The position numbers were made by a program, and so were the translations under genes. A stretch of 64,000 nt of DNA from Lachnospiraceae bacterium GAM79 (lineage in GTDB: Bacteria > Bacillota > Clostridia > Lachnospirales > Lachnospiraceae): assembly GCA_003584705.1 (NCBI GenBank), contig AP018536.1, positions 2,232,001 to 2,296,000 of the forward strand, given 5' to 3'. The notes below the pieces were generated by a model that searched no databases, was not told the origin of the DNA, and saw nothing but the letters and a program-made list of their open reading frames with translations. Positions 27,588 through 37,317 of the stretch are shown one piece after another; position 1 is the stretch's first letter, and every line of letters begins with the position of its first letter.

Positions 27588-28553
27588 TTAATTTAATCTT
27601 GCGATAATACCTTCTTCTTTTTTCTGTTTCATTTTTCCGATAACGGTAGGGATTGCTCCGAGCGCCACAAACAGATACTGTAGAACCAGATTGCCTATGT
27701 AGCTTCCCATATCAATAATTTCTGCGGAAAGTGCCGCAGGGATCAGTCGATAACACTCGAACAGACTATAACCTGCTTCCGCACCGCCGCCCTGATTGAA
27801 CAAAATAATCGCCCAGTCCACACGGTCTGCAAAATACGTCATAAGGATCATGATCACAGCGCTGATGACTACTGCCTTTTTGGTCAGTTTTCCGCCCAGC
27901 AGCTCATATCCCTTCAGAACGCACACCGCCATGATCACACCGGATAATGCTGCTACATATCCCAACTGGCTTAAGATCAGAACACTGAGCATTCCCAACA
28001 GGGATCCTAACAGGGCACCTACAATACCGCCTACGATGTTTTCTTTCTTCTGCGCCGTCTGTTGTGCATTCATCGCGATGTCACTGCGCATCTTCATCTC
28101 GCAGTCCGGACATAAATGATAGTATTCACCGCCCATTCTGAACGCTCCGGTCTCTACATTCTGACCGCACAGATCACAGCAGGGGCTGTAACTGTTTGTA
28201 CGCAGGAATGTCGTTGTAGCTGCAAGTGCTTCGTTCAATGTATCCTTACATTTTTCCGCATTGGACTGTGCCTTCAGTGATACTCTGATATCCAGATTCT
28301 TCTGACCAAAACTCGCGATCTTCTTGCTGCTTTTCTGAAACCCTTTCACTGCCTGCTTGTCAAATGTCGACCCGTCAGCGCTTTTTGCCGCCGTATGCAG
28401 TACCATCATATACGGATATCTTGCATCGGGTGCATAGACGATAAAGTCAAACCCATCCCGTTCCCCATGAAACAAGTCATTGGTTTCATCATAACGCAAT
28501 CCGGTTCCCATGGCAATCTGCTGATAATTTTCAATCTTCTTTTTCTGATTCAT
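27588..28553 (-). CDS. Conserved membrane protein with zinc ribbon
   Basis: About 321 residues. The N-terminal 130 residues are soluble. CDLCG and CPDC (about 132-160) look like a zinc ribbon, and the C-terminal half has four or five hydrophobic helices (GGIVGALLGSLLGMLSVLIL, ALSGVIMAVCVL, AVVISAVIMILMTYFA and a last pair). I do not recognise a characterised function. The start is the ATG at 28553; the ATG 12 bp upstream abuts the purine stretch. Confidence 0.75.
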   Translation of the reverse strand: MNQKKKIENYQQIAMGTGLRYDETNDLFHGERDGFDFIVYAPDARYPYMMVLHTAAKSADGSTFDKQAVKGFQKSSKKIASFGQKNLDIRVSLKAQSNAEKCKDTLNEALAATTTFLRTNSYSPCCDLCGQNVETGAFRMGGEYYHLCPDCEMKMRSDIAMNAQQTAQKKENIVGGIVGALLGSLLGMLSVLILSQLGYVAALSGVIMAVCVLKGYELLGGKLTKKAVVISAVIMILMTYFADRVDWAIILFNQGGGAEAGYSLFECYRLIPAALSAEIIDMGSYIGNLVLQYLFVALGAIPTVIGKMKQKKEEGIIARLN

Positions 28554-28693
28554 TTTTCTTCCCATCCTTTGTAATAGAAAATTAGTAATCGCTCTGAAAA
28601 GTTACGAAAACCACACTTTTCCATTTTACACTTTACCGTGTCAACATGCAACCCTATTAGGGGGTTTTTAGCCGATTAACCTATTTTCTATGA

Positions 28694-28730
28694 AAAAACT
28701 GTAGGCACATCTGTGTAACCTACAGTTTTT
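28694..28730 (-). terminator. Terminator after the DUF1905/C39-like gene
   Basis: AAAAACTGTAGG pairs with CCTACAGTTTTT around a 13-nt loop, giving a stem with A/T runs on both sides that can stop transcription either way. It follows the stop at 28791. A second smaller hairpin (ACCC/GGGGT with T5) lies at about 28650-28670. Confidence 0.75.
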
Positions 28731-28790
28731 GAACTTCCTTATAAATAGAACAAGGTAATCGAAATCACGCAAATACGGATTTGCATTCCA

Positions 28791-29459
28791 TCAGCATTTG
28801 ATCTCAAGGTAACCTAACAGCTTGCTCATATCATACTCTTCCATTACGCCCAGATTGGAATCGTAGAACTTGCCATCGTAATGTACCAGATAGTGGCAGA
28901 AGCGTCCCATCTTCTCCATCATGATGCAGCACTTAGGCAGTACAGCGGGTCTGCCCTCGGTATATACGATGATATCGGTATGGTCAATGCCGTAATAGTT
29001 CAGTGCAGAGATCACGCGGCCCATGGTAGCCTGCCACTCTCTGCAGTCCATAACGCTGATAACTTCTGCAATGGTAACACCAGCTAACATTGCCACACAT
29101 GCCTGACCGCACAGACCGTCTTCGGGCTGGATGATCACATTCATGCTGTCGATCTTACGGATGGGCTTCTCGAAACTGTAAGGGCTGTTCTGGTCCATGC
29201 GGATCAGGGAACCATTGACATGCAGCAGAATCTTATGTGCTACACCAAGCTCTACCTTTACAGCATTCTCATCGGTGATAACGATCTCGTAATTGCCCTT
29301 TTCCTTGGGATGAAGTTCACACTCGATGATGTTGTTGTCCAGAACAATGTCTCCTTTGATGACTTCTCTCTGCTTACATACTTCCCATACATTGAAAGGG
29401 ATCTGGATGGTATATCCGGCATCCTTTTTTTCTACTTTAGATTCAAAAAAATATCTCAT
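28791..29459 (-). CDS. DUF1905-like domain fused to C39/papain-like cysteine peptidase domain
   Basis: 222 residues. Residues 1-85 resemble the small DUF1905 barrel (FFESKVEKKDAGYTIQIPFNVWEVC). Residues 108-215 have a C39-like layout: Gln111, Cys117 in DGLCGQACVAML, His189 in CHYLVHYDG and Asp200 in FYDSN, a plausible Gln-Cys-His-Asp site. There is no signal peptide or transporter, so it is not a typical bacteriocin-processing transporter. The substrate is unknown. It is monocistronic. Confidence 0.7.
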   Translation of the reverse strand: MRYFFESKVEKKDAGYTIQIPFNVWEVCKQREVIKGDIVLDNNIIECELHPKEKGNYEIVITDENAVKVELGVAHKILLHVNGSLIRMDQNSPYSFEKPIRKIDSMNVIIQPEDGLCGQACVAMLAGVTIAEVISVMDCREWQATMGRVISALNYYGIDHTDIIVYTEGRPAVLPKCCIMMEKMGRFCHYLVHYDGKFYDSNLGVMEEYDMSKLLGYLEIKC

Positions 29460-29642
29460 GACTTATTCCTCCGTTGCTTTTGCTGTTCCCGAGTATTCTC
29501 TTAAGAAAGATATTTACGAAAGCGGTTACATTTGCTATTTATCTTGATTCTAGCAAAAATTTCCGTCCTTGCAAAGGGCTTGTCGGAAAGTACTGAAAAA
29601 AAAACATCCTGTCAAATTTTTATCATAATAACAGTGTATAAA

Positions 29643-29690
29643 ATAAGCCATGCTCCACAAAAATGCTTCTTTCGCGGGTGCATGGCTTAT
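29643..29690 (-). terminator. Terminator of mgtE
   Basis: ATAAGCCATGC pairs with GCATGGCTTAT (11 bp) around a 26-nt loop, with TTTTA following on the minus strand. It lies 44 bp after the mgtE stop. Confidence 0.75.
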
Positions 29691-29733
29691 CCACAATTTC
29701 ACATATTTAAATCATTCGAATATTGTCTGATAT

Positions 29734-31083
29734 CTATAGTCCCATGATAGCGGATGCCACACGGAAGTATACCAGCAGGGACAATGCATCCACAATGGTA
29801 GTGATAAACGGGCTGGCCATAACCGCCGGGTCGAAGCCCAGACGCTTTGCCAGAACCGGCAGCAGACATCCGATGATCATGGCGATCACTACTGCAGCTA
29901 CCAATGTCAGGCACACGGAAGCTGCCACCAGCACTCCTACCCTGTCCAGTATCAGAAGTTTTACAAAGTTTGCCGCAGACAGCGTAATGCCGCACATCAG
30001 AGCCACCCGGATTTCCTTGAAAATAACCTTGGGCACATCCCGGTATTCGATCTCATTCAGAGACAGTCCACGGATGACTGTAACACTGGCCTGGCTTCCG
30101 GCATTACCACCGGTGTCCATCAACATAGGGATATAAGCCACCAGTACCGCACAGACACTCAGAGCATCCTCAAAGGAGGAAATGATGGCACCGGTAAAGG
30201 TTGCGGATACCATTAAAAGTAACAGCCAGGGAATACGCTTTTTAAAGGTCTCGAATACTCCCGTCTTCATATAGGGCTTATCGCTGGGCACGATAGCCGC
30301 CATTTTTTCCATATCCTCCGTGGTCTCTTCTTCGATGATATCCACGATATCGTCCACGGTGATAATACCTACCAGCCGGTTCTCATTGTCCACTACCGGC
30401 ATGGCTGTAAAGTCGTATTTTTTGAACTGTCTGGCAACTTCCTCCTGGTCCATCAGGGTATTGATGGAGATGACATTTTCATGCATGATGTCACCGATGA
30501 TCTCGTCACCGTCCATGAGCAGCAGATAACGCAGGGCCACGGTTCCCACCAGTCTTCTCTGGGCATCCAGCACATAGCAGATATTGATGGTCTCACTGTC
30601 GAGGCCTACCTTACGGATCCGCTCGATGGCCTGATTCACCGTCAGATTCTCCTTCAGGTCTACATACTCGACCGTCATGATGCTTCCGGCGGAATCTTCG
30701 GGATAACGCAGCAGATGATTGATGTCTCTGCGTACCTCAGGGCTTGCGTTGGTCAGAAGTTTTTTGACAATGTTGGCAGGCATCTCTTCCAGCAGGTCAG
30801 CCGCATCGTCTGCCATCAGGTTGTTGATGATGTTCGTTGCTTCCTTATCTGACAGGGAGGTGATGATCTTCTGCTGATTGTCCATATCTAAATAGGAAAA
30901 AACGTCTGCCGCCAGGTCCTTGGGAAGAATGCGGAAGACTTTGAGCATATCCTCTTCTTCCAGTTCTTCCAGAAGTCCTGCAATATCGGCATCGTTGAGT
31001 TCAGCCAGATACTGGCGCAGCTTGGTGTACTGCTTGGTGTTAAGAAGCTCTAATACCTCTTCCAGTTCTTTGATCTGTTCCAT
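29734..31083 (-). CDS. mgtE: Magnesium transporter MgtE
   Basis: 449 residues in the MgtE order: an N-terminal alpha-superhelical domain with LLEELEEEDMLKVFRILP and DDAADLLEEMP (about 1-130), two CBS domains (about 135-255) and a five-helix membrane domain with MDTGGNAGSQASVTVIRGL, the conserved ion-pore motif. It is a Mg2+ channel gated by intracellular Mg2+. AAGGAGG precedes the ATG. The long structured leader upstream suggests RNA-level control. Confidence 0.96.
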   Translation of the reverse strand: MEQIKELEEVLELLNTKQYTKLRQYLAELNDADIAGLLEELEEEDMLKVFRILPKDLAADVFSYLDMDNQQKIITSLSDKEATNIINNLMADDAADLLEEMPANIVKKLLTNASPEVRRDINHLLRYPEDSAGSIMTVEYVDLKENLTVNQAIERIRKVGLDSETINICYVLDAQRRLVGTVALRYLLLMDGDEIIGDIMHENVISINTLMDQEEVARQFKKYDFTAMPVVDNENRLVGIITVDDIVDIIEEETTEDMEKMAAIVPSDKPYMKTGVFETFKKRIPWLLLLMVSATFTGAIISSFEDALSVCAVLVAYIPMLMDTGGNAGSQASVTVIRGLSLNEIEYRDVPKVIFKEIRVALMCGITLSAANFVKLLILDRVGVLVAASVCLTLVAAVVIAMIIGCLLPVLAKRLGFDPAVMASPFITTIVDALSLLVYFRVASAIMGL

Positions 31084-31177
31084 GATGATCCTCCTTATGA
31101 TGTTTTCTATGGGTGTAACTTACATGGCAACTTCGCCCCGGAAGTGGGTTGTCAGAGCTCTTCTGTGTACACTTCAT
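31040..31177 (-). CDS. Possible leader ORF overlapping the start of mgtE
   Basis: An ATG at 31177 follows AAAGGTGGTG at good spacing and opens a 45-codon frame (MKCTQKSSDNPLPGRSCHV...) that runs through the structured leader and ends 44 bp inside mgtE in another frame. Such an ORF could couple translation to leader folding, as known for mgtA/mgtL leaders elsewhere. No family is recognised, and it may be fortuitous. Confidence 0.35.
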   Translation of the reverse strand: MKCTQKSSDNPLPGRSCHVSYTHRKHHKEDHHGTDQRTGRGIRAS

Positions 31178-31261
31178 AAAAACCACCACCTTTCTGTAGG
31201 ATCCATCCAGAACCCCATTCGCAAAATCGCCTCTACGAGGCTTTCCTTTTGCTCTTGACAT
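31084..31261 (-). promoter_or_regulatory. Structured 5' leader of mgtE, possible metal-sensing RNA
   Basis: An outer TTATGA/TCATAA stem (31174-31179 with 31095-31100) encloses a GAAGTG/CACTTC helix (31170-31175 with 31141-31146) and a second arm (31111-31139) with GGC/GCC and GTAA/TTAC hairpins. The outer stem abuts the mgtE Shine-Dalgarno at 31089-31096, so folding could control translation. Further upstream, about 31219-31252, GCAAAA...TTTTGC with inner GCCTC/GAGGC forms another hairpin. I could not match it to the M-box consensus. It also overlaps a short ORF with a strong ribosome binding site. Confidence 0.55.
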
Positions 31262-31344
31262 ATATTCTTACGAATGTAAACATTCGACGAATATCCGTCA
31301 ATATTTAATGGTTCTGAATTGTTAATAATATTTTAACTTTATGA

Positions 31345-31992
31345 CTATTCTTTGTCAATGAAATAAGTTTCTTTCAATTTCTCAATTTTTACCTTTCCGC
31401 AGGTGGTTTCTGTCAGGTTTTTCCTGAGACTATCCTCTTTTTCCACCGGGACAAGTAAAATAAATTTTACATTTTCCGCATAGATGCTTTCCGTAGGAAC
31501 GATGCCCTGCTGTCCGAAATAATACTGCAGCTTTCCAACATCATTATAATCCGTTGTCACTTCCAGCTCGCAGCCTTTCCGCATAATGCCGGTCTCACAA
31601 TGATCCAGCCCCTCCTTCACCGCCTGGGTATAGGCCCGCACCAGGCCGCCGGTGCCAAGCAATGTGCCACCAAAATATCTGGTCACTACCACCGCAATAT
31701 TGCGGATACCGGATCCGGTCAATACTTCCAGCATCGGACGCCCCGCCGTTCCGGAGGGTTCCCCGTCATCGCTGCACCGGGTCAGTTCGCCTCTGCTTCC
31801 TATTATAAATGCAGAACAGTTGTGTCTGGCATCCCAGTATTTTTTTTTCATTTCTTCTATAAAAGCCACTGCTTCTTCCTCGGTTTCACACTTGCGGATC
31901 GTAGAGATAAAGCGGGACTTTTTCTCCACGATTTCGCCTTCCCCGCCGGACAAAAGGACTCTGTAGCTGTCTGTTGCTGTCATGTTGTCCAT
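31345..31992 (-). CDS. yigZ: YigZ/IMPACT family protein
   Basis: 215 residues with the UPF0029/Impact N-terminal domain: KKSRFISTIRKC, WDARHNCSAFIIG, RCSDDGEPSGTAGRPMLEVL and TRYFGGTLLGTGGLVRAY. The C-terminal part has the DUF1949 ferredoxin-like fold. The bacterial role is uncertain; relatives are linked to translation control. GAGAGG precedes the ATG. Confidence 0.93.
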   Translation of the reverse strand: MDNMTATDSYRVLLSGGEGEIVEKKSRFISTIRKCETEEEAVAFIEEMKKKYWDARHNCSAFIIGSRGELTRCSDDGEPSGTAGRPMLEVLTGSGIRNIAVVVTRYFGGTLLGTGGLVRAYTQAVKEGLDHCETGIMRKGCELEVTTDYNDVGKLQYYFGQQGIVPTESIYAENVKFILLVPVEKEDSLRKNLTETTCGKVKIEKLKETYFIDKE

Positions 31993-32118
31993 GTATGACC
32001 TCTCTTATTTTCTGCTTTATAAATTCTTATTTTCTTTTACTTTCTTTTCCAGTGTAGCATAACTTCTCCAAAATGTGAAACAATTCTAAAAAGCCTTTAT
32101 TTACATAGCATTATTTGG

Positions 32119-32124
32119 TATAAT
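32119..32124 (+). promoter_or_regulatory. Extended -10 promoter element of the PBP gene
   Basis: TGG-TATAAT is a perfect -10 hexamer with the extended TGn motif. It lies 38 bp before the chosen start codon at 32162. The -35 region (TTTATT, about 32096-32101) is weak, which fits an extended -10 promoter. Confidence 0.6.
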
Positions 32125-32161
32125 GTCTTCGTCTGTATCTCAGACAGAAAGGACTTGTTTT

Positions 32162-34834
32162 ATGAATTATGGAAAAAAAGGTGTCCGTGCGAAGCAGAAG
32201 ACACTCAACTCTAAATCACAAAAATGGGGAAGAAAAATCGCTCTGACCTGTGTCAAGGTCATGCTGGCAGCTGTCGTAGGCATCGGCATCTGCGGTGTAG
32301 CCGCCGGTATCGGTGTTTTCCGCGGCATCCTCTCCTCCACCCCCACGATCCGTCTGTCGGATGTCGTGGCAGTCGGCGAAGCTACCATCGTCTATGACAG
32401 AGAGGGCAACGAGATCGACCAGTACGTCAGTACCAACTCCAACCGTCTCTCCGTCGGCATGGACGAGATTCCCGACTACATGGGCAAGGCTTTCGTAGCC
32501 ATTGAGGATGAACGCTTCTATCAGCATAACGGGATTGATTTCAAGAGTATTATCCGTGCCGGTTACCAGTTTTTTAAGACCGGTGGTGAAGAAGCCCAGG
32601 GTGCCAGTACCATTACCCAGCAGCTTCTAAAAAATACCGTCTTTACGGACTGGACCTCCGAGGGTAATAACAAGATCAAAAAAATCAAACGTAAGATTCA
32701 GGAGCAGTACCTGGCACTGGAGATTACAAAGTACTACTCCAAGGACGAGATTCTGCTGCGTTATATGAATGCCATCAACCTGGGTCAGAACACCCTGGGT
32801 GTGGAATCCGCCTCCTTACGTTACTTCGGTAAACACTGCAGCGAACTGACCATTTCCGAATGTGCGGTCATTGCCAGTATCACGCAGAATCCTTCTAAAT
32901 ACAATCCCATCCGTCATCCGGAAGAGAATGTAAAACGTCGTGAGAAATGTCTGACGAAAATGCTGGAGCTTGGCTTCATCACCCAGGCGCAATACGACGA
33001 AGCCATGGCAGATACCGATGCTGTGTACGAGCGGATCGGCCTGTACGACATCGATTATCAGGAGGCCAATGCCACCACAGGTTCCTACTTCTCCGATGCG
33101 GTATATGAACAGGTAAAACAGGATCTGATCCTGGCCGGTTACAACGAGAACATGGCCGAGACTCTGCTGACCTCCGGCGGTTTACGTGTGGAATCCACGT
33201 TAGATCCCAAGATCCAGAATATTCTGAACGAGGAATACGCAGATGCTTCCAACTACCCGGAGAATGTAAAATGGTATCTGAACTATGCTCTTACCATTAT
33301 CTCTCCCGACGGTACCAAGAATAACTTCAGTAAAGAAAATATGATGACGTGGTTCAAACAGAACCAGAATAAGAAATTCAACCTGATCTTTTCTTCCCAG
33401 GACGATGCCTATGCGGCTGTAGACACTTACCGCTCCGCAATGCTGGCGCAGCTGGGTGTGGAAGACAATGCGGACAATTACGAAGAAACTATTTCCATGA
33501 CTCCACAGCCCCAGTCCGCTATGGTCATTGAGGAGCAGAACACCGGCTATGTGGTAGCCATGATCGGCGGCCGCGGTGCCAAGGAGGGCCGTAGAACCCT
33601 GAACCGCGCCACCAGTGCCAAGCGTCTGCCGGGATCCACCTTCAAGGTAGTGGCCTCCTACGCTCCCGCTCTGGACAGTGCCGGCAAGACTCTGGCTACT
33701 GTATACAACGATGCACCGTTTAACTATGCAGACGGTACTCCCGTTCGTAACTGGTACAAGACCGGTTACCGGGGCATCCAGAATATCCGAAGTGCGATCC
33801 GTGACTCCCTGAATATCATCGCAGTTAAGAACATCACGGTGATCACTCCGAGACTTGGTTATGATTATCTGCTGAACTTTGGATTTACCACTCTGACCGA
33901 CGGTGTGCAGGTCGGCAACGAGATCAAGTCCGACGTGAACCAGTCCCTGGCTCTGGGCGGTCTGACCTACGGTGTTACTCCTTACGAACTGACTGGTGCC
34001 TACGCAGCTATTGCCAACGGCGGTACTTATGTCACCCCGAAGCTGTACACCAGGGTCACCGATTCCGATGGCAATGTAATTCTGGACAACACCAATCCGG
34101 CTACCAGACAGGTCATCAAGGAGACCACCGCTTTCCTGCTGACCAGTGCTATGCAGGATGTAGTTACCTCCGGTACCGGTGGCCGTGTAAATTTCGGCGG
34201 TATGGCTATCGCCGGTAAGACCGGTACTACTACCGGACCTACCGATGCCTGGTTTGTAGGATATACCCCTTACTACACCGCTGCTACCTGGACCGGGTAC
34301 GACAACAATGTTGACCTGAACAGTGCCGAGGACGGTGTCTCCAAGACCTTATGGCGTAAGGTTATGAAGCGTGTTCATGAGGATCTGCCTAACACCCAGT
34401 TCCCGGTTCCCTCCGGTATTGTACAGGTAGCGGTATGTTCCCAGTCCGGCAAGCTCCCGATTCCCGGTCTCTGCGATGGCTGTGTATATACAGAGTATTT
34501 TGCTGAGGGTACGGAACCAACGGAAAGCTGCGATGTACACTATCAGGGCGAGATCTGTGCTTACGACGGATTACCCGCAAGCCCTGACTGCCCGTTCAAG
34601 TACACCGGTGTTGCCACCATGCCTCTGGTAGAAGATCCTGCATTACAGCAGGGCTCCACTGTCATCATCAACAATCCGGATGGCACGCAGACTGTCAGCA
34701 CACCGAACACCAGAAGTCAGTGTCAGCATGATGCAACCTTCTTTGCCAATCCGGACTACGAATCTGTGATCAACCAGCAACAGGCCGAGATCAATGCCCG
34801 TAATGCTGCAGCGCAGCCGCAGACAGAAGAATAA
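32162..34834 (+). CDS. pbpA: Class A penicillin-binding protein (PBP1a-like)
   Basis: About 890 residues: a short basic cytoplasmic tail, one membrane anchor (VMLAAVVGIGICGVAAGIG), a GT51 glycosyltransferase domain with IEDERFYQHNGID and GASTITQQLLKN, then a transpeptidase domain with STFK (LPGSTFKVVA), SLN (RDSLNIIA) and KTG (AGKTGTTTGPTDAWFVGYTP). The C-terminus has a Cys-containing extension and a Gln/Asn-rich tail. It polymerises and cross-links peptidoglycan. I start it at 32162, preceded by AGAAAGGA; the frame is open 39 bp further up. Confidence 0.94.
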   Translation: MNYGKKGVRAKQKTLNSKSQKWGRKIALTCVKVMLAAVVGIGICGVAAGIGVFRGILSSTPTIRLSDVVAVGEATIVYDREGNEIDQYVSTNSNRLSVGMDEIPDYMGKAFVAIEDERFYQHNGIDFKSIIRAGYQFFKTGGEEAQGASTITQQLLKNTVFTDWTSEGNNKIKKIKRKIQEQYLALEITKYYSKDEILLRYMNAINLGQNTLGVESASLRYFGKHCSELTISECAVIASITQNPSKYNPIRHPEENVKRREKCLTKMLELGFITQAQYDEAMADTDAVYERIGLYDIDYQEANATTGSYFSDAVYEQVKQDLILAGYNENMAETLLTSGGLRVESTLDPKIQNILNEEYADASNYPENVKWYLNYALTIISPDGTKNNFSKENMMTWFKQNQNKKFNLIFSSQDDAYAAVDTYRSAMLAQLGVEDNADNYEETISMTPQPQSAMVIEEQNTGYVVAMIGGRGAKEGRRTLNRATSAKRLPGSTFKVVASYAPALDSAGKTLATVYNDAPFNYADGTPVRNWYKTGYRGIQNIRSAIRDSLNIIAVKNITVITPRLGYDYLLNFGFTTLTDGVQVGNEIKSDVNQSLALGGLTYGVTPYELTGAYAAIANGGTYVTPKLYTRVTDSDGNVILDNTNPATRQVIKETTAFLLTSAMQDVVTSGTGGRVNFGGMAIAGKTGTTTGPTDAWFVGYTPYYTAATWTGYDNNVDLNSAEDGVSKTLWRKVMKRVHEDLPNTQFPVPSGIVQVAVCSQSGKLPIPGLCDGCVYTEYFAEGTEPTESCDVHYQGEICAYDGLPASPDCPFKYTGVATMPLVEDPALQQGSTVIINNPDGTQTVSTPNTRSQCQHDATFFANPDYESVINQQQAEINARNAAAQPQTEE

Positions 34835-34866
34835 TATGTGAACCATAGAATACCATAGAAATAACA

Positions 34867-34918
34867 ATACCCGCCCCTGTACCACTGCTCCACGCAGCTA
34901 CAGGGGCGGGTATTTTTT
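34867..34918 (+). terminator. Terminator of the PBP gene
   Basis: A 15-bp stem, ATACCCGCCCCTGTA with TACAGGGGCGGGTAT, followed by TTTTT. A strong intrinsic terminator 32 bp after the stop. Confidence 0.95.
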
Positions 34919-34921
34919 GCA

Positions 34922-34964
34922 TAAAAAAATCACCGGATCAAACGTTTTCACATTCGATCCGGTG
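34922..34964 (-). terminator. Terminator of gdhA
   Basis: CACCGGATC pairs with GATCCGGTG (9 bp) and a T-run follows on the minus strand (A7 at 34923-34929). It stands back to back with the PBP terminator. Confidence 0.9.
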
Positions 34965-34995
34965 CTCATGATATACCTTATGTTTTCAGATGTTC

Positions 34996-36399
<1,404 letters not shown>

Positions 36400-36559
36400 T
36401 TATTATAAAACGACTTTTTTAATTGTACAATAAACTTTATTTCACTAAATCGTAAAAGTTTTTGGCCATTTTCTATAAAAATTGCACAAAAAGGTATGCA
36501 AGTATACAATTTGTGCGTTATGGTGTACGCTAAATTGCCGAAAGCGGTCGTTTTGTATG

Positions 36560-37018
36560 CTATAGATATTCTTTCAGAGTCCGGATGTTGGCATTCTCCA
36601 TCTCGATCAGTTCCTTCGCCAGACTGCGGCAGGGGCTTCCGGCAAACTCTTCATTGTGTGCCAACACCTTCTCCATCTCCAGCACACCGTTATTACTGCC
36701 CTTGATGATCATTTCTGCGATATGACTTGTGCTGGTGTCGAGCAGGGTGTTATAACCGATTCCAAAGCGCAGCATCATGTTCTCCATGGCATTCTCCCGG
36801 TAGGTCTGGGCCTTGCCCTCCACCAGATTCTGCACTGCCCTGTCATGCAGCCTGGAGTACTGTAATTCCTGTTCCGCCACCACGGCTGCCAGCCTGTCGT
36901 CGTAGATTTTGTCCGTAACGGCATCCAGGGCCTTCATGGCCATTTCCGTGTTACGCTGGATCTCCCGGTAGATGTTGATCTCCTGTTTCTTCAGATTGTG
37001 ATTTCCTGTTTTATTCAT
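36560..37018 (-). CDS. Helical protein, ferritin-like (uncharacterised)
   Basis: 152 residues, predicted all-helical: YREIQRNTEMAMKALDAV, AAVVAEQELQYSRLHDRA, MLRFGIGYNTLLDTSTSHIAEMII and a final EMENANIRTLKEYL. The four-helix pattern and EQELQYSRLH suggest a ferritin-like bundle, but no full E-ExxH iron site is clear. Common in Lachnospiraceae as far as I can judge; function unknown. Confidence 0.75.
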   Translation of the reverse strand: MNKTGNHNLKKQEINIYREIQRNTEMAMKALDAVTDKIYDDRLAAVVAEQELQYSRLHDRAVQNLVEGKAQTYRENAMENMMLRFGIGYNTLLDTSTSHIAEMIIKGSNNGVLEMEKVLAHNEEFAGSPCRSLAKELIEMENANIRTLKEYL

Positions 37019-37080
37019 AGAAAAAGCTCCTTACCGTTTTTGGTAAGAAGCTTTCCCTGAATTTTCTTATTTTATTCCAA

Positions 37081-37317
37081 GCCCGCAGTGCACCGCTCAA
37101 AAATGCTTCGCATTTCTTCGCTGTCGGGCATTCGCCCTATCATTCGCCGCGCAATACGAATTGCTCCGCAGCCTTCGCTGCTCTCGCAATTCTACCTACA
37201 TTCGGATTCCGCTGATTTGCTTCCGCAAATCGCTTCTTCCTCATGTAGGTGCGATTTTCTCAAGTTCATAGGTCGCCGTATGCAAGCATCCGCGCCCCTA
37301 CGAACTTGGAAAATCTG
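37081..37317. repeat. Palindromic interspersed element with nested hairpins
   Basis: A GC-richer 240-bp block made of nested inverted repeats: AAATGC/GCATTT (37101-37115), GGGC/GCCC (37126-37137), GAATTGC/GCAATTC with inner GCAGC/GCTGC (37158-37192), ACCTACAT/ATGTAGGT (37194-37250) enclosing GATTTGC/GCAAATC (37214-37231), and GATTTTC/GAAAATC-type arms (37253-37315). On the minus strand loops read GGAA, GAGA and GAA, GNRA-like, as in a folded RNA. It sits between two minus-strand genes. Confidence 0.75.

Noticed and set aside
31084..31261. M-box (ykoK) magnesium riboswitch before mgtE
   Set aside because: The conserved M-box core segments could not be found, so only a generic structured leader is claimed.
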